Assembly: GCF_008973665.1 (NCBI RefSeq)
Contig: NZ_WACP01000010.1
Coordinates: forward strand, 213,315 to 277,314
DNA length: 64,000 nt
Direction of reading: 5' to 3'
From: Paenibacillus tengchongensis
Lineage (GTDB): Bacteria; Bacillota; Bacilli; Paenibacillales; Paenibacillaceae
Shown: in pieces, positions 9,601 through 16,216 of the stretch
How positions within the stretch are numbered: the first letter of the stretch is position 1
Layout: each line of letters begins with the position of its first letter
Position numbers and translations under genes: made by a program
The notes under the pieces: model-generated
The model's input: only the letters and a program-made list of their open reading frames with translations
Told to the model about the DNA's origin: nothing
Databases searched by the model: none

Positions 9601-12208
9601 CTTCCATCGGTGTCTTGACAACTTCGTTGCCTGCCTTGTCAAGTGCCTTCAGGTACAGCCAGTAGGCGCCATCTTCGTCGATATCATCATAAGCCGATTG
9701 GGTAACCGTAGTGCCGGAATAGTTGGCCGGCTTCCACTCCACGTCAGCCGGCGCTCCGTCGTTCTTCACCCATTGGTACTGTACACTTTGGATTCCGCTG
9801 TGCGGGTCCTGCACCAGAGCCTGGACAGTGGATTTGTTGTCCGTAGCCGCCAAAGTGATGGACGGCACCTGATTGTCCAGCTTCAGCACACCCACTTCAT
9901 GCGTCCAGTTGGAATCGTCGTGCATGAAATCTTCCAGCGGCCAGACGTCTAAATCGTCGTATTGGCCTACAGCAGCCAACGCCTTGTTGTTGGCATAAAA
10001 TTCCTTGTCAGCCTTTGATCCGGCAGCTTCGGCGAACCAGGCATCATATTGAGCCTGGTGACCGGCCACGTAATCCTCCATCTTCTCATACTGCATTAAT
10101 TCCCGGGCGGAGTCCCAGGTCATATCCGCAGTCCAGGTATGCAGATACCATTCGCCGCTGTTCTCCGAGGAGAACGCTTCAGGAGGCGGCGAGAGCAGGT
10201 TGGTCTTGTTGTTGACGACCTGCAGCTGAACATCCTGATACTTGCCCGGATACAGCTGATCAGACGGCTGCTTGGCGGCAAGGGAATAACGCTTAAGCGC
10301 CGCAAAATTCTTGTCCCCGGCCAGCGGATCGGCCTTATCCTGGCTCCACATGTAATACACGAGACCCACTGAAGGCGAAGCCTCGGCCGACATGTTGGAA
10401 GGACGGTAGATCCCGCGGCTCGGCCGTTCCTCGCTCGGGTCCTTGAGATCCGGATCCATATAAGGAACCTTGATCGAAGGATCGTTGGCATCGATCGTGA
10501 CCTTGCCTTTTTTCTGGTAAGTAGTACCACTGGCCCCGCCGGTTTCATACCGGTAACTGATCAGCGGCTTAGTGTTGTCGATGAACAGGTTGGCCCAGTC
10601 AATCTTGGAATTGACCAGCGAGATGTCGCTGCCGTACGGCGGTGTCTCATCTTCATACGTTCCATCGAAGTTGGCAGGCTGGATCAGCAGGTTTCCTGCG
10701 TAGTCCTGGATAACGTTTTTATCCACCTCGTTACCGGTTTTCGCATCATTGGAGATGGCGATAGCCTTTAACAGGGGAGTCTCTACCGTAATGCCATCGG
10801 GCACCGTCATGCGGAAGGTCCAATTTTTCGTATTGGAGCCTGCAACATAATAGGCCTTCATTCCGTTATTGAATAAAATATAAGTGTTCTTTACTTCCCA
10901 GCCGGTCTTTACAATCGCTTCCTCGGTCATCTGGAGCGTAAAGTCGATTACGTCCCCTTTGTTCAGCGTGACCCCGGTAAGAATTTCCGGCTGGATGCCG
11001 TTGGCCGTCTTGCTGTATTTCGGACGCACCGCATCGACGATGACACGGAAGCCGCCATTTTCGAAGTCGAACGGGTTAACCCGTTTTTTGTCTTCACTCA
11101 ACCATTCATTGCTGCTCGCCGAGCTGGGCAGATTGTTAAAGTTCACTGTCGCCAAGTTCCCTGCGGCGTCGCGCAGTTCCGAAGTCAGGAACTTGTTTTC
11201 CAGCGACAGATCCATCTGGGCAGCTCCGCTTGTTCCGCCGGTAATCAGCGGCTGCAGCGGAAGGTTTCCGCTGTTATGGAACGGCACTCCCGTATAACGG
11301 TAAGAGATTTGATTGTAAAGTGAACTCAAGTTGCTTTTCGTGTACGTTATATTGGTTAAATACTGCTGGTCACCTGCTGCCGGCAATAAGGTGTCCGGAT
11401 CATTCATAAACAACTTATGCTGCAAAAAATAGTCGGCATTGCTGGCAGTCAGCGTAGCAGGATAAACCGGCTCTGAGAAATTATAGGACAGCGTAATGTT
11501 CTCGTCCCGTTTCACAAACAGCTCTTGCTGGTTAATGTTAGTGTTAAGACGTTCTGCACCATTACCAGTGAATGTGTAGCTGTTCAGCACCGGGCGCTGC
11601 TTGTCCTGAAATTTAATGTAGAATCCATAAGCGCCTGGTACTTCACCGCCGCTGTCTTCACCAGAAACGCCAATGGTGATTACGGAATTAGGACCAATAA
11701 CCGCCGTAGCGCTCTTCGCAGATTCATTATTATTATGTGAACCGTCGATCAAGATCACCTTTCCATCCAGTGTGACGGATGCACCACTGACGCTTGATCC
11801 CCACGTCCAACCCGAATCATAATTCAGGTATCTCCAACCTACCACGAGCTCAGTATGACCGCTCAGTGCCATATTTTTTAGGGTGGGATTGTCGGCAACA
11901 TTCAATTGAAATTCAACAGATCCACCCTTTTTGTTAGTGTTAAGGATATCCCCATTGTCCCAGTTAATCTGCATCGCATCGTTCGACTTAACCTTAAATC
12001 CGGCTTCCCGGTTGTTATTAAAGTTAACCAATGCATTCTCTGCTTCATTGGATGCATTGCCTACCACGGACAATCCGACATAAACTTTCTGATCGCCTGC
12101 GCCCGCGGCTTCTGCTTGTCCCGCCCAAGAAACAGGCAGCAGCGAAATTAATATACTCAAGATCACACTGATAGCGGTGAATTTCTTCACCTTCCTGCTG
12201 TTCAGCAA
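6674..12208 (-). CDS. Giant secreted Ig-like repeat protein, first gene of the operon
   Basis: The frame extends to an ATG at 12244 (1,856 aa), but a much stronger ribosome binding site (AAGGGGG) lies 8-9 bases before the TTG at 12208. It has the same layout as the GGGGGAAC site of the next gene, so I place the start at TTG 12208 (1,844 aa). A basic segment and hydrophobic core ending near WAGQAEA make a signal peptide. Several Ig-like/Big modules follow, with repeated phrases of the type LDNQVPSITLAATD and YWLYLKALDKAGNE. In the middle is a Pro/Ala/Glu-rich linker (about residues 960-1010, around EEPVEGGATPEAA). The C-terminal third carries DUF5011-like modules (VDNIVTA, ISGIDNTAPELTL, TYTAVDQVGNV). 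No catalytic motif was seen. The family pattern suggests an extracellular structural or adhesive protein. Spo0A-like boxes upstream suggest control by growth phase or sporulation entry. Confidence 0.88.
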   Translation of the reverse strand: MLNSRKVKKFTAISVILSILISLLPVSWAGQAEAAGAGDQKVYVGLSVVGNASNEAENALVNFNNNREAGFKVKSNDAMQINWDNGDILNTNKKGGSVEFQLNVADNPTLKNMALSGHTELVVGWRYLNYDSGWTWGSSVSGASVTLDGKVILIDGSHNNNESAKSATAVIGPNSVITIGVSGEDSGGEVPGAYGFYIKFQDKQRPVLNSYTFTGNGAERLNTNINQQELFVKRDENITLSYNFSEPVYPATLTASNADYFLQHKLFMNDPDTLLPAAGDQQYLTNITYTKSNLSSLYNQISYRYTGVPFHNSGNLPLQPLITGGTSGAAQMDLSLENKFLTSELRDAAGNLATVNFNNLPSSASSNEWLSEDKKRVNPFDFENGGFRVIVDAVRPKYSKTANGIQPEILTGVTLNKGDVIDFTLQMTEEAIVKTGWEVKNTYILFNNGMKAYYVAGSNTKNWTFRMTVPDGITVETPLLKAIAISNDAKTGNEVDKNVIQDYAGNLLIQPANFDGTYEDETPPYGSDISLVNSKIDWANLFIDNTKPLISYRYETGGASGTTYQKKGKVTIDANDPSIKVPYMDPDLKDPSEERPSRGIYRPSNMSAEASPSVGLVYYMWSQDKADPLAGDKNFAALKRYSLAAKQPSDQLYPGKYQDVQLQVVNNKTNLLSPPPEAFSSENSGEWYLHTWTADMTWDSARELMQYEKMEDYVAGHQAQYDAWFAEAAGSKADKEFYANNKALAAVGQYDDLDVWPLEDFMHDDSNWTHEVGVLKLDNQVPSITLAATDNKSTVQALVQDPHSGIQSVQYQWVKNDGAPADVEWKPANYSGTTVTQSAYDDIDEDGAYWLYLKALDKAGNEVVKTPMEEPLNVSSQESMPTAFTPEANPEYVKSHDVIFEIGGTKPEYVGYVISGSSLRPADGAFKPLDAMQIDAAPAGLNSAETEDAVSVPEEAAQPEVTAEVGPVAILKLLSSGALENNLTSLQPLDTEEPVEGGATPEAAAAPEGTAVPETSAAAPAEPGSEPEAGPEAAAKAQAVTATAATYGYVIPADTSFSGTQYIHLMVKHSDKTYYYSKAYYFDNEAPAVTFSINEVAYPLAEQDTTVKVSEFYSKNNVKSYYQWVKEGETAPTEVSGGWQDLPASGLAEISGKGLKPGEIADYRLYVHAIDGAGNSIVTSTAGIFKVSASGDKDAPPADAQSSLVYLSGDEEDGYTAILKLSLETEDKSGYEYSVSPDNGASWQNWRPYTNFVAVKVPSGDPDALQVQVKYRTPGGKISDAAKLEFDAEALEDQPVYALATQGTSGPVTAAAGADIDIALPAGIRVQPSKINPAEPTRTGNRFNVQENGFYSFDLTDMADKSRTDTLYVVVKNIDKTIPQGTVEYSNAAFTNGNVTAYLQKTSEPVVITNNGGKNAYTFKENGSFTFEFKDAAGNPGSVTATVNNIDKEAPAVKVVRSYEFSKDKPFGTIKDAGGNVIYSTGVALTVEKADGSAKDIVLISGKQTVMLTENGTVSFTVADKFGNTTVVKEKVDNIVTAVAQPEEIVYTFVDEDGKEVPADKIVTIDGQKYAKGKVKVTLSGKIAAPNKLFSGVKPIESGAGFTNQISNADGTFSYSRVFENSGSTVMSISDLLGNVNKVPVTISGIDNTAPELTLNKASVGIAQNKKDFNFATDLGGYTVTDNVSKSGNIKVSVEGLDLTKLGRQKVTYTAVDQVGNVTVAYQDVVVVKDGGLLIFGDDTLISASSGESALFNTNTITFKVSGYNLMNVGGTEKVNQAGTFDILYYSGLFREGQMKVLQQKLTYDQLVSSQFKVTFPKTGWYTIIVRTQERDREFATFFVGSVK

Positions 12209-12410
12209 CTTGATGTTCCCCCTTATTCTTTCGTTCAATTCCATCCGCCGTCCTCAAGAATCGCAAGTATTATTGTCTTCTCTTTCTGTGCACGATCCTG
12301 CATTCGCTCCTTTCCATCCGGCTTGACGGACAAAAATTAAATTCTAAGTACCCAATTTGTGATAGCTTCGATTTATTTTATCAGCCGGCTCTAAACAAAC
12401 TCTTAACAAA

Positions 12411-12451
12411 TCTCGACAAAATTCTAGTAAAGTAGTACTAATTTCGACAAA
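12411..12451 (-). promoter_or_regulatory. Two Spo0A-like boxes upstream of the giant-protein operon
   Basis: On the minus strand TTTGTCGAAA (12442-12451) matches the Spo0A box consensus TTTGTCRAA exactly. A second copy, TTTGTCGAGA (12411-12420), has one mismatch in the core. The centres are 31 bp apart, about three helical turns, in the same orientation, roughly 200-240 bp upstream of the chosen start. The binding protein is inferred from the consensus only. Confidence 0.5.
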
Positions 12452-12464
12452 ATGCAAAAAAACC

Positions 12465-12481
12465 TCGAGAAATTTTCTCGA
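12465..12481. repeat. 17-bp perfect palindrome upstream of the Spo0A-like boxes
   Basis: TCGAGAAATTTTCTCGA has two 8-base arms around one central T. It lies 14 bp upstream (minus-strand sense) of the first Spo0A-like box. It could be a dimeric repressor site or a short hairpin; no U-run follows, so a terminator is unlikely. Confidence 0.45.
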
Positions 12482-12618
12482 AGCCCGAAAAATACTTATT
12501 TTTTATGAGATATTGTGATATTTAGAACAGCGCTAGATCGAGAGATCACTCTCCACGCAGTATCAATTAATTGAAATAAATGACATTATTCTATTCTTCT
12601 TATAAACAAATCTCAGAA

Positions 12619-12824
12619 TTATAGCGTTGTAACCTGCCACAAGCTGACCTGCAGCCCTTCGTAATTTAGCACATCCAATGCTTCAGAATAGATTTCATTC
12701 CCAGCCTATTTGATTCCAATTGGTCAAATTCCCCTTCGACATGGGCAGTTAGCCTAATACGACAGCTTTTTTTCAAAGGGTGTTTTGGCTCAGTATAAAT
12801 GACGTCAATATTTTGCCAATCCAT
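12619..12824 (-). pseudogene. Small gene with a probable frameshift
   Basis: An ATG at 12824 follows a strong GGAGG site at 5-bp spacing and opens MDWQNIDVIYTEPKHPLKKS, then RLTAHVEGEFDQLESNRLG. In frame this ends after 52 residues (stop at 12666). The neighbouring frame continues naturally as NEIYSEALDVLNYEGLQVSL and stops at 12619. The combined span of 206 bp is not a multiple of three, as expected if one base was gained or lost near the codons for NRLG. A full protein would have about 68 residues. I do not recognise the family. Its position next to immunity-like genes makes a small immunity or partner protein possible, but that is inference. Confidence 0.45.
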
Positions 12825-13144
12825 TTGGTCCTCCAGATTTCTAGAATTGAAGCGTCAATACGATTGGAGTCCGATGATAATTGGATAATCGCCACCTAAT
12901 TTCACCTGTATGGAGCTTACCGCAATTCTAGTTGGATTTCCGCCACTTAATAGGAACGAAGACCAATGATAACAACAAAATCCTCCAAATTAAGATGCGA
13001 TAATCTAATTAGATGTTTCAATTCTGTAAAATCGGCTAAATTAGTGTGCCAAAATCAAACTAAAACTATATCAGCGCTGCAACTCTTGAGGATCTTCGAA
13101 CTTTCTAGCACTGCCCACACCCAACATCCTGATAGCTTATGAAT
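12825..13144. other. A+T-rich intergenic region with degenerate repeats
   Basis: No gene is supported here. The stretch holds several imperfect copies of a unit resembling AGTTGGATTTCCGCCACTTA (near 12930-12950, also near 12880 and 13040). The same style of unit occurs at 25985-26180, so it appears to be a dispersed intergenic repeat rather than a local feature. Confidence 0.4.
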
Positions 13145-13519
13145 TTAATCATACGCATCTCCCAATGAAATGAAATCTTCCTCCAGCCAAAATAAATTCT
13201 CTCCTTTACTTTCCACCAATCTGCACAGTAATTCAGTGAACGTCTATGCGATGACTGCATTTTCCCCGGCGACACCATGTCTATCCCAAAAGCTGTCATA
13301 GCACTTGCCGGTTCTTTCATTAGACAAATCTATTGTTATGTATTGAGACCCCTCATCATATCCGATAATGTACCAATTAGCTGACCGATCCTCCTTCAAA
13401 GAGTACCGCACCTGAGCATTGTTATTGAATGTGACCACAATGAAGACTTTATTTCTAAAATGGAGTATACAAATTAAGTGGACAACTACTTCATGTGGTT
13501 CTGTTTCTTGGAGTTTCAA
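13145..13519 (-). pseudogene. SMI1/KNR4-like fragment interrupted by an in-frame TAG
   Basis: The first open part (13244-13519) contains WYIIGYDEGSQYITIDLSNE and then a stretch ending GENAVIA, followed by TAG. Reading through in the same frame gives TFTELLCRLVESKGENLFWL and a natural TAA at 13145. The pattern ..GYD.G..Y..IDL..(30-35)..IA.[x]FTELL..L.. is typical of the C-terminal half of SMI1/KNR4 (SUKH) proteins, many of which are immunity proteins of polymorphic toxins. The N-terminal SUKH half is not recognisable upstream. So this looks like a 5'-truncated copy with a further nonsense change (a sense codon such as AAG to TAG would explain it). Family assignment is moderately sure; loss of function is likely. 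Confidence 0.6.
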
Positions 13520-13535
13520 AAAGTGTGTAAATCTT

Positions 13536-13865
13536 TTAAGTTAGAGGCTCAAAGTATGTTACTTTCTTACCATTTTGACTAGCATATTCAATTTCTTTTT
13601 TCGTGCTTTGACCAATATATCCCTTTACATTGATTACGTAAATTTCATCTGACATATCAATTTTGTGAAAGTGCAGTCTTTCAAAAAGTTTAACTTGTTC
13701 TTCTGTTACTTCAATATGATCACTTTGTTCAAAGAACCCCAGACTAAGAACGATATTACCTTTCAATGTCAAGTTAGCCATTGCCTCTTCAAACTGTTGT
13801 TTGAACTTTGTTGAGCCGCAAAGCGTAATAACAGTTGGTTTTGTAATTTTAGAAAATTCGTTCAT
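13536..13865 (-). CDS. DUF4406 / nucleoside 2-deoxyribosyltransferase-like protein
   Basis: This 109-aa protein begins after a TGGAG ribosome binding site. It has a Rossmann-like start (VITLCGSTKFKQQFEEAM) and a C-terminal segment VKGYIGQSTKKEIEYASQNG followed by GKKVTYFE. This arrangement (CGS near the N-terminus, then GxS..EIEYA.. and a final beta strand) is that of small nucleoside 2-deoxyribosyltransferase-like/DUF4406 proteins, often found in phages and mobile islands. Substrate unknown. Its low GC content, like the surrounding 2 kb, contrasts with the GC-rich genes on both sides and suggests horizontal arrival. Confidence 0.65.
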   Translation of the reverse strand: MNEFSKITKPTVITLCGSTKFKQQFEEAMANLTLKGNIVLSLGFFEQSDHIEVTEEQVKLFERLHFHKIDMSDEIYVINVKGYIGQSTKKEIEYASQNGKKVTYFEPLT

Positions 13866-14087
13866 TTAGATTGCTCCATTTCATACTATTTTTAGAGTAA
13901 TTGTATCATATAGTAACAAAGTTTATGAAAAAACCCATGCTTCTCCCCTCCTTGTTATATTTCTCTACTATTATATAGGCTATATAGGCAATCGTTGAAC
14001 CCAAACAAATCAAATAACCACATGCCTGCCGCATGCGGTTAATAACGTCCACTGGTTTAGTCCTCTATTAAGCAGCTCCCCTACAAA

Positions 14088-14513
14088 CTACTTCAGCTGC
14101 CCTTCCTCTACAATCCTCGCCACCACCTGCTCCTCTTCCCACTCCGCCGCCGTCTCCAGTCCCGCGCAGGCTTCCCGGGTCGAAGAGGTGATGATGCCCT
14201 TGTCATAGAGAAAATATTTACCCGACTTCTCGTCGTAAATATGGCTTGGCGGCGGCCACTGCTCTTCGTCACTGCCGAACGGGCGATGATCCACCACCGG
14301 CCAATGGCCGGACTGCAGAGCCGCTTCCTCCACGGCTACGGTAAACTGGCTCTCGCTTTCGCTCTCCTGCGGCAAATCCTTGGGCGTCTCTCCCACATAA
14401 TCATAGATGCTGAGCGAAGTGTCCCGGTAAAGTCGGCCAAACGCATATTTTCCATCAGGCAGCGGAATCGCCAGCACATCTCCCAATTGTATCGTCGACT
14501 TTTTGACTCGCAT
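14088..14513 (-). CDS. Imm26-like immunity protein
   Basis: This 141-aa protein starts at an ATG after AAGGAGTTTGG. Its N-terminal part, IQLGDVLAIPLPDGKYAFGR, is the hallmark of the Imm26 immunity family (GDvfaIPL.dGkyaFGRv), found beside polymorphic toxins. The C-terminal 60 residues are acidic (for example EWEEEQVVARIVEEG). No cognate toxin is visible next to it; the neighbours are a DUF4406-like gene and a broken SMI1/KNR4-like gene. It may be an orphan immunity gene protecting against toxins of related strains. Confidence 0.65.
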   Translation of the reverse strand: MRVKKSTIQLGDVLAIPLPDGKYAFGRLYRDTSLSIYDYVGETPKDLPQESESESQFTVAVEEAALQSGHWPVVDHRPFGSDEEQWPPPSHIYDEKSGKYFLYDKGIITSSTREACAGLETAAEWEEEQVVARIVEEGQLK

Positions 14514-14694
14514 GGATCACCAAACTCCTTATCCAGTATACATGTATATTTTTTCAATATTTATTAATCTGATTTTCCTTATATGTCCAATAAAATACCA
14601 TGATTCACTGAATAATCACTGAACAATTGCAGCAATAAAGCGGTTACATTAAATGACAAATTGCCTTCAGGGCAAAATGTCTATAATTTTGTAA

Positions 14695-14721
14695 CAAAAA
14701 ACGGCGCCACCCTGGCGCCGT
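14695..14721 (-). terminator. Terminator after dck
   Basis: On the minus strand an 8-bp stem (ACGGCGCC/GGCGCCGT) with a 5-base loop is followed by a run of T residues. It lies about 20 bp after the dck stop. Confidence 0.85.
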
Positions 14722-14740
14722 CCTCATCATTCATAAACTT

Positions 14741-15379
14741 TTAACGAACAATCGTCTTCCCGACCTGGCGCAAAATCTCGTCCATTGAACCGGAGTCATG
14801 CACATCGTAGTCGTCAATGTTCAGCCGCAGCACCGGACAGGCGCTGAATTCCCCGATCCACTGCGCGTAACGCCCGTGCATATGCTCCCAGTAAGTAACG
14901 TCGGTCTGCACCTCCATCTCCCGGCCGCGTTCATTGATCCGCCGCAGAATGGACGGCAGGCTGCCTTCAATGTAAATCAGCACATCGGGATGCGGGAAGT
15001 AGGGTGTCATCACCATGGCCTCGTACAGGCTGGTATAGGTCGCATAGTCAGTCTTCGACATGGTGCCTTGATCGGCATGCATTTTGGCAAAAATCCCGGT
15101 GTCCTCATAGATCGAACGGTCCTGCACGAACCCGCCGCCCATTTCAAACATCTTCTTCTGCTCCTTGAAGCGTTCGGCCAGGAAATAGATCTGCAGATGA
15201 AAGCTCCAGCGCTCGAAATCATGGTAAAACTTCTCCAGGTATGGATTATGGTCCACCTGCTCCAGCGAGGTCTGGAAGTTCAGGCGCCCGGCAAGCGCGG
15301 CCGTGAGTGTCGATTTGCCGACACCTACCGTACCTGCAACGGTAATAATGGCATTGTCCGGAATCTGGTATGGGTTCAT
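14741..15379 (-). CDS. dck: Deoxyadenosine/deoxycytidine kinase
   Basis: The 212-aa protein is closely similar in text to Bacillus subtilis Dck. It has a P-loop (TVAGTVGVGKSTL), the segment SLEQVDHNPYLEKFYHDFER, the lid-adjacent FVQDRSIYEDTGIFAKMHAD, and the DRS motif of the deoxynucleoside kinase family. It phosphorylates deoxynucleosides to 5'-monophosphates in the cytosolic salvage pathway. The start ATG overlaps the dgk stop (ATGA), so the two are translationally coupled, as the adjacent pair is in Bacillus. A clear terminator follows. Confidence 0.9.
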   Translation of the reverse strand: MNPYQIPDNAIITVAGTVGVGKSTLTAALAGRLNFQTSLEQVDHNPYLEKFYHDFERWSFHLQIYFLAERFKEQKKMFEMGGGFVQDRSIYEDTGIFAKMHADQGTMSKTDYATYTSLYEAMVMTPYFPHPDVLIYIEGSLPSILRRINERGREMEVQTDVTYWEHMHGRYAQWIGEFSACPVLRLNIDDYDVHDSGSMDEILRQVGKTIVR

Positions 15380-15999
15380 TGCATAAGCTCCTTTACTTTG
15401 GCGGCAATGGCGGCATAATCTTTCGGGTTCTCGACAAAATCAACCTGTTTCCCGTCAATGGTCACGATGACCGTGGACGGTTCCGATTGCGCGAGCGAAG
15501 CCATGGCCTGATCGTAATCTTCAATTAATTGCTGCAGGTAGGCCGGGGAAATATCATCCTCGAACGGGCGTCCGCGCTTCGCGATCCGCGCCAGCAGCGT
15601 CTCCAGATCGGCCCGGATATACACGATAAGATTCGGCTTCGGCAGATCGCCGGTCAGCACCTGATAAATCTGACGGTATTTCTCCCTCAGGGTACCCTTC
15701 AGCGTCCGCTCGGCAAAGATCAGATTCTTGTATATATGATAATCCGAGATCACCGCTCTCCCCTGGCTTATGTACTCCTTCACGGTGTCCTCCAGCTGCT
15801 TGTAACGGTTGCATAGGAAGAACATTTCCAGCTGGAAGCTCCAGTCGTCCATGTTCTGATAGAACTTGTCCAGGAACGGATTCTCCTCGACGATCTCCTT
15901 AATCAGGGGAAGTTCAAATTCGGCCGCCAGCATGGTGGCGAGTGTGGTTTTGCCGGCGCCGATCGGGCCTTCCACAGCAATAAACGGTGCATGTTTCAT
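15376..15999 (-). CDS. dgk: Deoxyguanosine kinase
   Basis: A P-loop (FIAVEGPIGAGKTTLATML), ENPFLDKFYQNMDDWSFQLE, VISDYHIYKNLIFAERTL and KRGRPFE match the Bacillus Dgk pattern of deoxynucleoside kinases. The enzyme phosphorylates deoxyguanosine for dNTP salvage. The frame is open upstream to 16068, but the ATG at 15999 follows GAGGAGG at good spacing and aligns with the family N-terminus, giving 207 aa. First gene of the two-gene dgk-dck operon. Confidence 0.9.
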   Translation of the reverse strand: MKHAPFIAVEGPIGAGKTTLATMLAAEFELPLIKEIVEENPFLDKFYQNMDDWSFQLEMFFLCNRYKQLEDTVKEYISQGRAVISDYHIYKNLIFAERTLKGTLREKYRQIYQVLTGDLPKPNLIVYIRADLETLLARIAKRGRPFEDDISPAYLQQLIEDYDQAMASLAQSEPSTVIVTIDGKQVDFVENPKDYAAIAAKVKELMQ

Positions 16000-16216
16000 T
16001 AATGCTACTTTCCTCCTCAAGTCTACGGCCTTACAGCAGACTCCGGCACCGCCGGCAGACCCGCTCAAAAAACAGACTAAATCATTGTATCACAGACACG
16101 GGGGCCTGGGCGGAACATTTTGCGAAACTTTTCCCGGTGCGGACGCGTCTATTTGGGTGCTGAGGTTGTTTTTTCCAAATCACGCAATTTCATCAATGCA
16201 AAGTGAGGAGATCGTT

